From: JBBQKP01 sp038326995
GTDB lineage: Bacteria > Planctomycetota > Phycisphaerae > Tepidisphaerales > Tepidisphaeraceae
Direction: 5' to 3'
DNA: 10,845 bases
NCBI GenBank assembly: GCA_038326995.1
Contig: JBBQKP010000112.1
Coordinates: forward strand, 1 to 10,845
The notes under the pieces are model-generated. The model was not told where the DNA came from. It did not search any database and saw only the letters and a list, made by a program, of their open reading frames with translations. Within the stretch, counting starts at the first letter, position 1, and each line of letters starts with the position of its first letter. Both the position numbers and the translations under genes were made by a program. Of this stretch, positions 5,401-10,845 are shown piece after piece.

Positions 5401-8400
5401 CCGGTCGTCTCGCCCGTCACTTCGGATTCATCACCGCAAACAGTCGAAGCGGGCGAGTCGCAAAATGTGGAGACTTCAGTAACTGAAAACTCCCCGGCCG
5501 ACGGTGTGGACGTCGAAATCGGCGTCGGCTACACGGCGGTTCCAGAGTTGCGCAGTAGGCCTGATCGACCGGCCGATCGCGACCAATCGAACACCCATTC
5601 TCCAGACCAGTCATTCGATCAGTCATTCGATCAGTCATTCGATCAGTCATTCGACCCGCGGTTTGGTCCTGTAGATGCGTTGATTGCTTCAGCCCAAAAC
5701 CCGACGATCGAAGTCGAGTCGCCGCCGACGGACTCTCGGCCCGTTTCCCTTGCCTCCTCCGCCGCGCCCACCCGACGCGCCCCGCTGCTGATTCCGGTCT
5801 CAGAAAACGGCGTCGTACTGGCGATGGACGTCTCGACACTTTCCCCCGACGAAGACGATTTTAAACTCGATCTCGATGCGCTCCTGGGTTCGTCGAAATC
5901 TGGCGATGCAATCACTAAGCCCGGCCAGACAATGATTCCGGGCGGCGGATCGACTTCGTTCTTTAATCTCTCGGGCCTCGGCTGGGTGTCGGGCGATGAA
6001 TCCGATGATTACGAACTCGCCGCCCATGTGCCCATTGCGCCCGGCATGCTTTCCGACCCTGCCGGTCAGGTTCTTCCGCCGTCCAGTTCGATCGCCGGCT
6101 CCGCGTCTGCATCTTCAGGCCAGCCCGGACAGTCGCCCGGACAGTCGCCCAAAGACAGCCCTGATCAACTCACCGACAAGCCCAGCGCCCGTCGCAAGCG
6201 TCGTCGCAAGGTCGTAGCCGAACCCGTATCACTATCCGATACGCCCATTCTTCCGCCCGCCGAATCGCTTCTTGTTTCGACTGCGATCACGTCGTCGACA
6301 TCAGCCACAGCGGTGACCAATATTTCCGTGTTCGAAATCAATGACGACTTGCGATCTTCAGTAAAAGCCGAAGTCCAGGACGGTGTCAATGCCAGTCAAA
6401 GTGCCAGTCAAAGTAGCAGTCAAAGTGTCGGTCAAAGTGTCGACGTCAGAATTGACCTCAGTGATGATCGAAGTGTCGACTCAGTCGTCGATGCAAATTT
6501 TGTCGAAGGATTCTCCCGACGCGAAGACACCACGCCCGGCAAACCTTTCGGACGGACGGATCGGCAAGAGCCCGTCCGCAAGTCGGTGACTGAGAGCAAG
6601 AGTGAGAGCAAGAGTGATAGCAAGAGTGATTGCAAGTTCAATCCGCCGGGCGGCGTGGGCGCGTTGCCCGCGCCCGACATCATGCCTCCACCGCCGGTAT
6701 GGAGGAGCCGCTCTCGAGCCAAGGCCGCGCCCGCGCTGGGAAGCGTGCCGATCGAGGTGACCTCGCCGACCGAGCCTGCACAGCCTTCTGTTTTCGCCGA
6801 CGCCCCGGCCGACCCGTTCAGCCAATCCCCGCCCAGAGGAATTCAGGAAGTCTTACGCGTCGCGCCCAGAGTCGAACTGGATTTCAATCTGACATCTGAA
6901 ATCGGCGATGCTTCGGGCACAAGTAGAAGCGTCGGAGTGGGCGGCTTAATCGATTTGCCCTTTCAGTCTGGTGTTGTAGATGGCACGACTTCCTCTGCGA
7001 CCGGTGAAACAATCCCCGGTGACGCCCTCAGTGCTGACGCAGTTCTGGTCGAATCGCCTGCCGATCGCGTCGTGAGAGTCCGCGGGCAGAATATTGGCAA
7101 GCTCGGTACGGAGATGGTGAGCGATCTCAGTTCCTCCTCAGACCCTAGAACGGCAGAGAGTGCCCTTCAGGCGCGTCGCAAAAAGCACATGTCGCGAATC
7201 CCGCTGCTGCTTCTTGGCATGGCCTTGGCGACGGCGGGTTCGGGGTATCTTGCTTTCAAGATGAACCAGGTTCCGGTGACCCTCCGCGCGTCGCTCGAGT
7301 TTGTGGGCATGGACAAAATGTCTGAGAACGATCGACGTAACCTGCAACGCGACATCAAGACTCAGATCAATCAGGAATACACCGCACTTCGCAAGATGTC
7401 GGAGGAATTCTTCCCCGCCGACGCTCGCACCAACCCCGCCGGGCTCGGGTTCCTCTCCAACACCGGAAAACTCGACGACGACGCAAGGCTCACGACCATT
7501 CTTCAGAGTGCGACGTTCGACACCGCTTCACCGGGCGGCTCTCCGGGAGTGCTTCGATTCACGCTCGTCTCCGACGCCGATGAGAAACAGTCCGACCGAG
7601 ATCGACTGCTTGCTCTGGTCAACGCAGTAAAGAAGCTCAACGACGGCCGATCTTCCAGCTATACGACGCTGGAAGATCGCATCTCCAAATCGCAGCGTCA
7701 GGTCGCATCGTTGACGAAAGACATGGATGCGATGCGAAAGCAACGCGACGAACTTCGGCAGGTCGCTGAGTCGCGCGTGTCGCTGAGGGAACTCGACGCG
7801 CTGCGCGAGAAGATCACTCTCGCCCAGCAGAAGGCCGACGAAATAAGCCGCGATCGACTCGCCGCCGAGGCGGACCTTAAACGCTTACAGGATGAACTCG
7901 ACCCCGCGGGAGCAACGTCGGGCGCCACTTCGGATGGCGGCCCTTTACGAGTAGACCCGATACCCAAAACAGCTTCGGGCGAAACGTCGCCAACGAATTC
8001 TTCCGAACTCCAGACCCTCGAAGACGCCCTGCTTCCCTCGGGCGAACTTGCGCCTTCGAGTGGTTCCCCATCGTCCAGCGGCACCAACACCGCGAGCGAC
8101 GCAACCTCCAGGCCTACCGCATCAATCCATCCGCTTTTTGAACTTCCGCCGCTCCTCGAAAGCCCCGCCGACTCAAGTCCGACCTCCGGCGCAGATCCCA
8201 TACTGTCGCAGCTCCTGGCCGAACGTGACGCGCAGCTCGCGCGCATCGAGCGACTCGGATCAGCAAGTCCCTCGGCAACGCCAGTTAATACAGCACGGCA
8301 AGAGCTCGACGAAGCACTAAAAGGGTTCGAAACAGACGTCGAAGAGGCCCGAACTCGCCTGCTCGACCGCCCGGACGTGATGAGCTACATCAGCCAGGGA

Positions 8401-9567
8401 CAAGCCCTATTGAATCAGGTCCGCTCGATGACCGACACCATGCTGCGTCGTCAGGAGCAGCAACTGACAAGGCTCGGCGAACTGAAACGACAGCTCGACG
8501 AACTCACAACACAGCAGCGGCGTAACACGCTCGAACGAGACCCGCAGTTGGTCGACTGGACCGGGCAATTGCAGATGATCGAAAAGCAGCTCAACGCCGC
8601 AGTCGCATTACAAATCGACGACGACGTCAGACGGCTTCGTGCGGATGTGTCTGTCCTGCAGAGCATGGTCGCGGCCAGACGCGAAACGCTCGGCGATCCC
8701 GCCACGATCCGCGTCGCAGAACGCCTGCAATCGCTCATCGTCGACACGCAGAATCAGATGAGGGGAGACCGCGCGGAAAGCGAAAAGCTCTTCGTGCAGA
8801 TGCAGAGCGATTTCGTTTCGCGCCAGCCCTCCATCGACACGCTGCCTCCAGAGCAAAAGGAGGCGATGAACAAGCTGACCGCGCGTCTGGGTGAGGTCGC
8901 AAAAGCAAGGCAAACCCTCAGTGAAATCGCTGCGGCAGAAACGCAGAAAAGCACCACCGACAATTCGAAACAAATCGCACTCGCGCAGGACCGCGTGAAT
9001 GAAATCGACGAGTCCATCAGCAAGCGAAAGGACGATCTTCAGGCACTGGACAGGCAGATCGCCCAGAGTCAGGAACGTCGTCGACGGTCTGCAGAAATGC
9101 TTGAACTTACGCGAACGCGTGTCGAAGTTGCACGACAGAATCAGAGCGACGCGGAGAAGATACTGCTCGCTACACGCGTGGCGTTCGAGGACGCCGACCG
9201 CGCATACCAGCGCGCAAGTGAGGCCGGGCAGCAGGTCGAATCTCTCAATGATGACCTCATGCGACTGGGCGACGAAAACCAGAAGATCGCCGCCAGAGTT
9301 AAAGAGGATAGCGCGCAGCTTCTTAGGCTCGCAGTCCCAAAGCCGCCCAGTGCCGACAGCATTCTCGAACAAGGCTCGACCGACAACCGCATGGACGTTG
9401 CCCTGGCGACGGCGGGATGCGTATTCCTCCTCTTTTGCCTGTGGATCATCTACGAATTGCGACAGGCAAATCAGACGATGACGGGCGATCTTTCAAAGGA
9501 AGTGCGTAACGAACCATTGCCCAAGTCGCCCGTCGCAGTGCCCGGCGGACGGAGCGCCCACGCGTGA
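2491..9567 (+). CDS. giant tandem-FHA membrane protein with acidic repeat linker and envelope coiled coil
   Basis: The product has 2358 residues. FHA domain 1 (about 9-104) shows GSR (35-37), SRTHA (50-54) and DLGS..T.VN (67-77). FHA domain 2 (about 123-208) shows GR (141-142), S156/H159 and DLGSRTGTFVNG (173-184). Both keep the residues that normally bind phosphothreonine. Residues 215-1565 are an acidic Ser/Asp/Glu/Val-rich linker, probably disordered, with many in-frame repeats, helical patches (512-535, 602-640) and a basic patch RRKRRRK (1234-1240). ARRKK (1561-1565) precedes TM1 (1570-1589), putting the FHA end in the cytoplasm. Beyond the membrane follow an alpha/beta part (1594-1720), coiled coil (1725-1803), Ser/Pro/Thr spacer (1804-1900), coiled coil (about 1930-2280), PKPPS (2283-2287), TM2 (2303-2323) and a 35-residue tail. 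The TM-alpha/beta-coil-proline-TM order resembles Wzz/GumC co-polymerases, by inference only. No enzyme motif is visible. Confidence 0.93.
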   Translation: MASTPKTQLQLTLHPLGQHAGKPPLVVKRQVLVIGSRDGSHIRLSSDQVSRTHALLVIDSAGVYIRDLGSRTHTLVNTKAVTEHVLRSGDRIAIGNFLFRAEIAGTPSSTPSLTNPPSPASFMIQGQSMAYPIDGRTAVIGRRSICGPRLEHDDVSAIHAVVFQLDGQHVLRDLGSRTGTFVNGEKAHQIPLHFGDDLRVGPFYLRYIRDLDLARESSAPAAISIKNEKPLLHEPLLDQATNKVSDDATNKVSDDATNDDGPIHLETSPEPAIVAFQPVVSPLVELSPVDGIPRGNLDDEPIEVDQPIHADASHSTPDEVIVEVVAPNPFADEISQEIQGEIHDDIVLPIGRGSSFSSAASALPLVADDLADDLMDGVAADSVNVRPADPSLEDPIELSPELSPEFSPEFSPEFSPESIVADQSAAPLHESDKSVEEPQELAFEPSADEAPEQFSPARPILTQLWEDPQSEEPADANVSSDLTTGLTGPTDVAAIEAMIRSHQTPAQDSAMNRLKSINEALAFKEEAEAFAERDFEIIAGGSDNNDEDVITEEPSADTEAQAVAEITDEPLATVVVEDAEAETIDELIAVDEAPTASPSAVEIDLEREEVRSAQLDEERDAELQAERVRLQALRSEIAADPVLAHESENIFDDKIVEENTSHESASDVIDRHPFVEPEHATIQVADRSPDSIIVNEVIVDQVIVDQVIVDQVIVDQVIVDQVIVDEVGDDVIAVEAIQPPSAGIVSDDHASRFISPSSGAAIYIESTEDESEQIHAEKTPTQAQSSDFGSVLISAADSHDLIATTSPSDSISLLDTGVLDTGSIDSVVAGTGVFDFTLDTKVAPLDFSADVSNHFSVDLTANPTSPDQVNDAASEANIEAVIARAKDKLAQSSEGAKTSISLAQPSDVLEPALAASIAAPVVDSFAKPLIAVHHELQTQEKLDELTEPMRAVALVQPATAQIVTARIVTAPVVSPVTSDSSPQTVEAGESQNVETSVTENSPADGVDVEIGVGYTAVPELRSRPDRPADRDQSNTHSPDQSFDQSFDQSFDQSFDPRFGPVDALIASAQNPTIEVESPPTDSRPVSLASSAAPTRRAPLLIPVSENGVVLAMDVSTLSPDEDDFKLDLDALLGSSKSGDAITKPGQTMIPGGGSTSFFNLSGLGWVSGDESDDYELAAHVPIAPGMLSDPAGQVLPPSSSIAGSASASSGQPGQSPGQSPKDSPDQLTDKPSARRKRRRKVVAEPVSLSDTPILPPAESLLVSTAITSSTSATAVTNISVFEINDDLRSSVKAEVQDGVNASQSASQSSSQSVGQSVDVRIDLSDDRSVDSVVDANFVEGFSRREDTTPGKPFGRTDRQEPVRKSVTESKSESKSDSKSDCKFNPPGGVGALPAPDIMPPPPVWRSRSRAKAAPALGSVPIEVTSPTEPAQPSVFADAPADPFSQSPPRGIQEVLRVAPRVELDFNLTSEIGDASGTSRSVGVGGLIDLPFQSGVVDGTTSSATGETIPGDALSADAVLVESPADRVVRVRGQNIGKLGTEMVSDLSSSSDPRTAESALQARRKKHMSRIPLLLLGMALATAGSGYLAFKMNQVPVTLRASLEFVGMDKMSENDRRNLQRDIKTQINQEYTALRKMSEEFFPADARTNPAGLGFLSNTGKLDDDARLTTILQSATFDTASPGGSPGVLRFTLVSDADEKQSDRDRLLALVNAVKKLNDGRSSSYTTLEDRISKSQRQVASLTKDMDAMRKQRDELRQVAESRVSLRELDALREKITLAQQKADEISRDRLAAEADLKRLQDELDPAGATSGATSDGGPLRVDPIPKTASGETSPTNSSELQTLEDALLPSGELAPSSGSPSSSGTNTASDATSRPTASIHPLFELPPLLESPADSSPTSGADPILSQLLAERDAQLARIERLGSASPSATPVNTARQELDEALKGFETDVEEARTRLLDRPDVMSYISQGQALLNQVRSMTDTMLRRQEQQLTRLGELKRQLDELTTQQRRNTLERDPQLVDWTGQLQMIEKQLNAAVALQIDDDVRRLRADVSVLQSMVAARRETLGDPATIRVAERLQSLIVDTQNQMRGDRAESEKLFVQMQSDFVSRQPSIDTLPPEQKEAMNKLTARLGEVAKARQTLSEIAAAETQKSTTDNSKQIALAQDRVNEIDESISKRKDDLQALDRQIAQSQERRRRSAEMLELTRTRVEVARQNQSDAEKILLATRVAFEDADRAYQRASEAGQQVESLNDDLMRLGDENQKIAARVKEDSAQLLRLAVPKPPSADSILEQGSTDNRMDVALATAGCVFLLFCLWIIYELRQANQTMTGDLSKEVRNEPLPKSPVAVPGGRSAHA
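3211..3264 (+). repeat. 24-bp in-frame repeat (TNKVSDDA), 2 copies plus a partial
   Basis: Units at 3211-3234 and 3235-3258 are identical, and ACTAAC at 3259-3264 begins a third. The repeat lies just after the second FHA domain at residues 241-258. Confidence 0.9.
3679..3738 (+). repeat. 12-bp in-frame repeat (E-L/F-S-P), 5 copies
   Basis: Two GAATTGTCGCCC units are followed by three GAATTTTCGCCC units. They code ELSP twice and EFSP three times (residues 397-416). The copy types are blocked (AABBB), as expected from stepwise tandem duplication after a single substitution. Confidence 0.92.
4564..4668 (+). repeat. 15-bp in-frame repeat (VIVDQ), 6 copies plus a degenerate leading copy
   Basis: Units of GTGATTGTCGAYCAG start at 4579, 4594, 4609, 4624, 4639 and 4654. 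The last ends in GAG instead of CAG. A diverged copy, ATAATTGTGAACGAG (IIVNE), stands at 4564. Differences among the central copies are only GAC/GAT, so expansion is recent. A five-residue hydrophobic/acidic period over 35 residues could form an extended strand-like rod. Confidence 0.93.
4930..4959 (+). repeat. 15-bp in-frame repeat (LDTGV/LDTGS), 2 copies
   Basis: CTCGATACTGGTGTG at 4930-4944 is followed by CTCGATACTGGTTCG at 4945-4959, differing at two bases in the last codon. Both are in frame in the acidic linker (residues 814-823). Confidence 0.75.
5371..5400 (+). repeat. 15-bp in-frame repeat (QIVTA/RIVTA), 2 copies
   Basis: CAAATCGTAACTGCG and CGAATCGTAACTGCG are adjacent and differ at one base. 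They lie in frame in the linker at residues 961-970. Confidence 0.75.
5611..5655 (+). repeat. 12-bp in-frame repeat (SFDQ), 3 copies plus a partial
   Basis: Three identical TCATTCGATCAG units start at 5611, 5623 and 5635, and a partial TCATTCGAC ends at 5655. They code SFDQ from residue 1041. No synonymous differences are present. Confidence 0.92.
6125..6148 (+). repeat. 12-bp in-frame repeat (PGQS), 2 copies
   Basis: CCCGGACAGTCG occurs at 6125-6136 and 6137-6148, in frame, coding PGQS twice. It lies shortly before the basic patch RRKRRRK of the linker. Confidence 0.8.
6391..6438 (+). repeat. 12-bp in-frame repeat (xSQS type), 4 copies
   Basis: Units at 6391, 6403, 6415 and 6427 read GCCAGTCAAAGT twice, then AGCAGTCAAAGT and GTCGGTCAAAGT. 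They code ASQS, ASQS, SSQS and VGQS. The first two are identical and the others diverge at the unit start. Confidence 0.88.
6592..6636 (+). repeat. 12-bp in-frame repeat (ESKS/DSKS), 3 copies plus a partial
   Basis: GAGAGCAAGAGT occurs at 6592 and 6604, GATAGCAAGAGT at 6616, and a partial GATTGCAAG ends the array. It codes a charged ESKSESKSDSKSDCK run in the linker. Confidence 0.88.
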
Positions 9568-9571
9568 TGCT

Positions 9572-9593
9572 GCGTTTTGGAACGCGGGATTTT
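9572..9593 (+). terminator. weak stem-loop after the FHA gene, candidate terminator
   Basis: GCGTT at 9572-9576 pairs with AACGC at 9581-9585 around TTGG, and TTTT follows at 9590-9593. It begins five bases after the stop codon. The stem is short and the T-tract poor, so function is uncertain. The minus-strand tRNA converges on the same 64-base gap, where a run of seven A at 9611-9617 would give the tRNA transcript a U-tract. Confidence 0.25.
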
Positions 9594-9631
9594 ACGCGAC
9601 GGAATTGTCGAAAAAAACAGGCAAAACTCAG

Positions 9632-9715
9632 TGGCCTACGTGGGACTCGAACCCACACTCTTTTAAGGGAAGCGGATTTTGAGTCCGCCGCGTCTGCCAA
9701 TTCCGCCAGAAGGCC
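9632..9715 (-). tRNA. tRNA-Leu (anticodon CAA)
   Basis: The 84-base minus-strand sequence folds as a class II tRNA with the leucine-type D region (GGCGGAATTGGCAGACGC), anticodon stem GCGGA/TCCGC, loop CTCAAAA with anticodon CAA (9679-9681), a short variable arm and the T arm GTGGG-TTCGAGT-CCCAC. It reads UUG codons. The acceptor stem GGCCTTC/GTAGGCC has one T-T mismatch at pair 6-67. The discriminator is A, as leucine tRNAs require. CCA is not encoded, since CTG follows the discriminator, so it would be added by the CCA enzyme. The gene is convergent with the FHA gene. Ends were set from the acceptor pairing. Confidence 0.95.
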
Positions 9716-9721
9716 GAGCAG

Positions 9722-9753
9722 AGTATCTTGCACGATTTGCGTTTGTTTGTCGA
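9722..9753 (-). promoter_or_regulatory. candidate promoter of the tRNA-Leu
   Basis: On the minus strand TCGACA (9753-9748) matches the -35 consensus at five of six bases, and GATACT (9727-9722) is a fair -10 ending 6 bases before the tRNA 5' end. The spacer of 20 bases is too long for a standard promoter, so the assignment is weak. Confidence 0.3.
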
Positions 9754-9832
9754 GTCGAACGACGCATGATCCGCCGCTTCGGGACGGCGGGAACAGGTGT
9801 GCCGTTTATTGTCTGCAAGCAGGTTGATTCTG

Positions 9833-9841
9833 TGGTATAAC
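9833..9841 (+). promoter_or_regulatory. extended -10 promoter before the secreted protein gene
   Basis: TGG followed by TATAAC (9836-9841) is a good extended -10 element. No clear -35 is seen at the expected distance (CTGCAA at 9813-9818). The leader would be about 42 bases. It contains CCCCT (9842-9846) that can pair with AGGGG (9861-9865), a 5-base stem that would hide the only purine-rich ribosome-like site upstream of ATG 9890. Confidence 0.45.
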
Positions 9842-9889
9842 CCCCTCGCGGAGTTTCGTCAGGGGACACACGTTACGAGTGCATGACCG

Positions 9890-10845
9890 ATGAACAATCC
9901 TCAGGCGAAATCAGGTAAAAATTTCAAAGCATGCAAGAACGCTGTGGTAACGGCGGCATTGGCGGTGCTGACTGCGACCCATGCTTTAGGCGCGCCACTG
10001 GTTCTAAACGGCACCAATCCACGGACGGACAGCACATCCGTGGTTGTGTCCATTGGCTTCGACATTCAAACAGACGGAATTCTCGTCGCCATTGGCAACG
10101 GTACGACCGTCGATTTCGCGGGCGGGACGTGGACGGGTTTGATTCGCCCGACGCTCGGAGCGAGCGTTCGCAATACCGGCACGCTATCTGTAAATGCGGC
10201 GAATCTCGGCAACGTCTTTGCCCAAAGCTCGCCTGCTCCCGCGGCCGGGGGAAGTTTCATCAACGGCGAGACCGGGAACCTCTCTTTCATCGCGTCGGCG
10301 ACTATCTTCTCAATTAATTCCTCCACACGGTTCATCAACAACGGCACGACGAATTTCAGCCCGACCACCGGCCTGACGTTTCGCTCCAGCAGCAACGCCG
10401 ACATCGACGAAGGTTTTTTCGTCAACAACGGCACGATCAATCATTTCAGCAGGGGAGTAGTCCGGTTTCAAGACTCCGTTGGGGCGGGTGTGGTTGAATT
10501 TTCCCAGAAGCCCCTGGCGACTTTGAACATCGCCGGCGGCGGAAGATTCGTCGTCGATCGGCCGATCTCTGGAAGCAGGCCATTGAACGGCACGGTCAAC
10601 GTGTCATCGAACGGCAGTGTGTTTGCGATCGGTCAAGGTGCGGATGCGACGCCGATTTCTGGCAAGGGTGTTTTCTCGGTGACCGGCTCGACCAGGCCGA
10701 CGCTGGCGAACGTGACGATCAACGCCGACGTGCTGCGGTTGAACTCTCTTGGAGTCAGGGTCGGTACAGGTGCGACGGTGGCGTCGGCATCCACACTGTC
10801 CTTCGAAGGCGGCGACGTGGAGCTGCAAGGCGGGAAGCTTACGGC
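9890..10845 (+). CDS. secreted beta-strand-rich adhesin-like protein, N-terminal part only
   Basis: The frame opens at ATG 9890 and runs off the window after 318 residues. A TGA at 9884-9886 is in frame just upstream, so this is the earliest possible start. Residues 1-35 form a Sec-type signal peptide: four lysines (7, 10, 13, 16), a hydrophobic core VVTAALAVL (19-27) and a likely cleavage near ALGA (32-35). The mature part is rich in Gly, Asn, Thr, Ser and Val, with alternating hydrophobic residues and recurring turns such as FINGETG (123-129), FINNGT (148-153), FVNNGT (177-182) and LNGT (232-235). This suits a right-handed beta-helix or autotransporter-type passenger. A C-terminal anchor such as PEP-CTERM or a beta-barrel would lie outside the window. 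No Shine-Dalgarno is seen at the usual distance; AGGGGA is 23 bases upstream. The exact family is unknown. Confidence 0.8.
   Translation, partial: MNNPQAKSGKNFKACKNAVVTAALAVLTATHALGAPLVLNGTNPRTDSTSVVVSIGFDIQTDGILVAIGNGTTVDFAGGTWTGLIRPTLGASVRNTGTLSVNAANLGNVFAQSSPAPAAGGSFINGETGNLSFIASATIFSINSSTRFINNGTTNFSPTTGLTFRSSSNADIDEGFFVNNGTINHFSRGVVRFQDSVGAGVVEFSQKPLATLNIAGGGRFVVDRPISGSRPLNGTVNVSSNGSVFAIGQGADATPISGKGVFSVTGSTRPTLANVTINADVLRLNSLGVRVGTGATVASASTLSFEGGDVELQGGKLT

Noticed and set aside
8608..9372. Long 254-aa minus-strand open frame
   Set aside because: It lies wholly antisense to the coiled-coil part of the FHA gene and mirrors its codon structure.
9446..9733. Minus-strand 95-aa open frame with ELADAADSKSASLKRVWVRVPRRP
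   Set aside because: This is the familiar false translation of a tRNA-Leu gene; the tRNA at 9632-9715 explains it.
9771..9790. CCGCCG/CGGCGG hairpin as a terminator
   Set aside because: A perfect 6-base stem, but no T-tract on either strand and no gene ending beside it.
9663..9869. Minus-strand 68-aa open frame ending in GGIGRRGGLKIRFP
   Set aside because: Its end reads through the tRNA-Leu in another frame and it has no ribosome site.

Overview
The window looks like chromosomal DNA from a free-living bacterium of the Planctomycetes type, perhaps Phycisphaerae. This is inference. It rests on a giant FHA-domain membrane protein, a secreted beta-rich adhesin-like protein, small basic hypothetical proteins, C/G-rich third codon positions and a GTG start. 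No marker gene here fixes the taxonomy.

Layout. Bases 1-527 have no secure gene: a possible C-terminal tail of a plus-strand gene (2-112), a 22-bp inverted repeat with an alternative overlapping hairpin (153-256) and a GC-rich 9-bp stem-loop (403-425) that may terminate transcription. Three minus-strand genes follow: a 65-aa basic protein (528-725), a 62-aa very basic protein with a strong Shine-Dalgarno (926-1114), and a 193-aa receiver-like protein without the phospho-acceptor aspartate and with two arrays of tandem micro-repeats (1346-1927). A divergent intergenic region (1928-2490) holds several dyads and a good extended -10 promoter.

The plus-strand gene at 2491-9567 dominates the window. 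It encodes 2358 residues: two N-terminal FHA domains, about 1350 residues of acidic low-complexity linker full of in-frame 12-, 15- and 24-bp tandem repeats, a transmembrane helix, about 700 residues of alpha/beta plus coiled coil predicted outside the cytoplasm, a proline-rich motif and a second transmembrane helix. The C-terminal third recalls polysaccharide co-polymerases (Wzz/GumC type). The protein could couple phosphothreonine sensing in the cytoplasm to an envelope machine, but that is a hypothesis.

Downstream lies a convergent tRNA-Leu(CAA) (9632-9715, minus). After it comes the start of a secreted beta-strand-rich protein (9890 to the window edge, plus) behind an extended -10 promoter.

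The most interesting points are the FHA/co-polymerase-like architecture, the many frame-preserving tandem micro-repeats in two neighbouring genes, the degenerate receiver gene divergent from the FHA gene, and the structured inverted repeat at 153-256.
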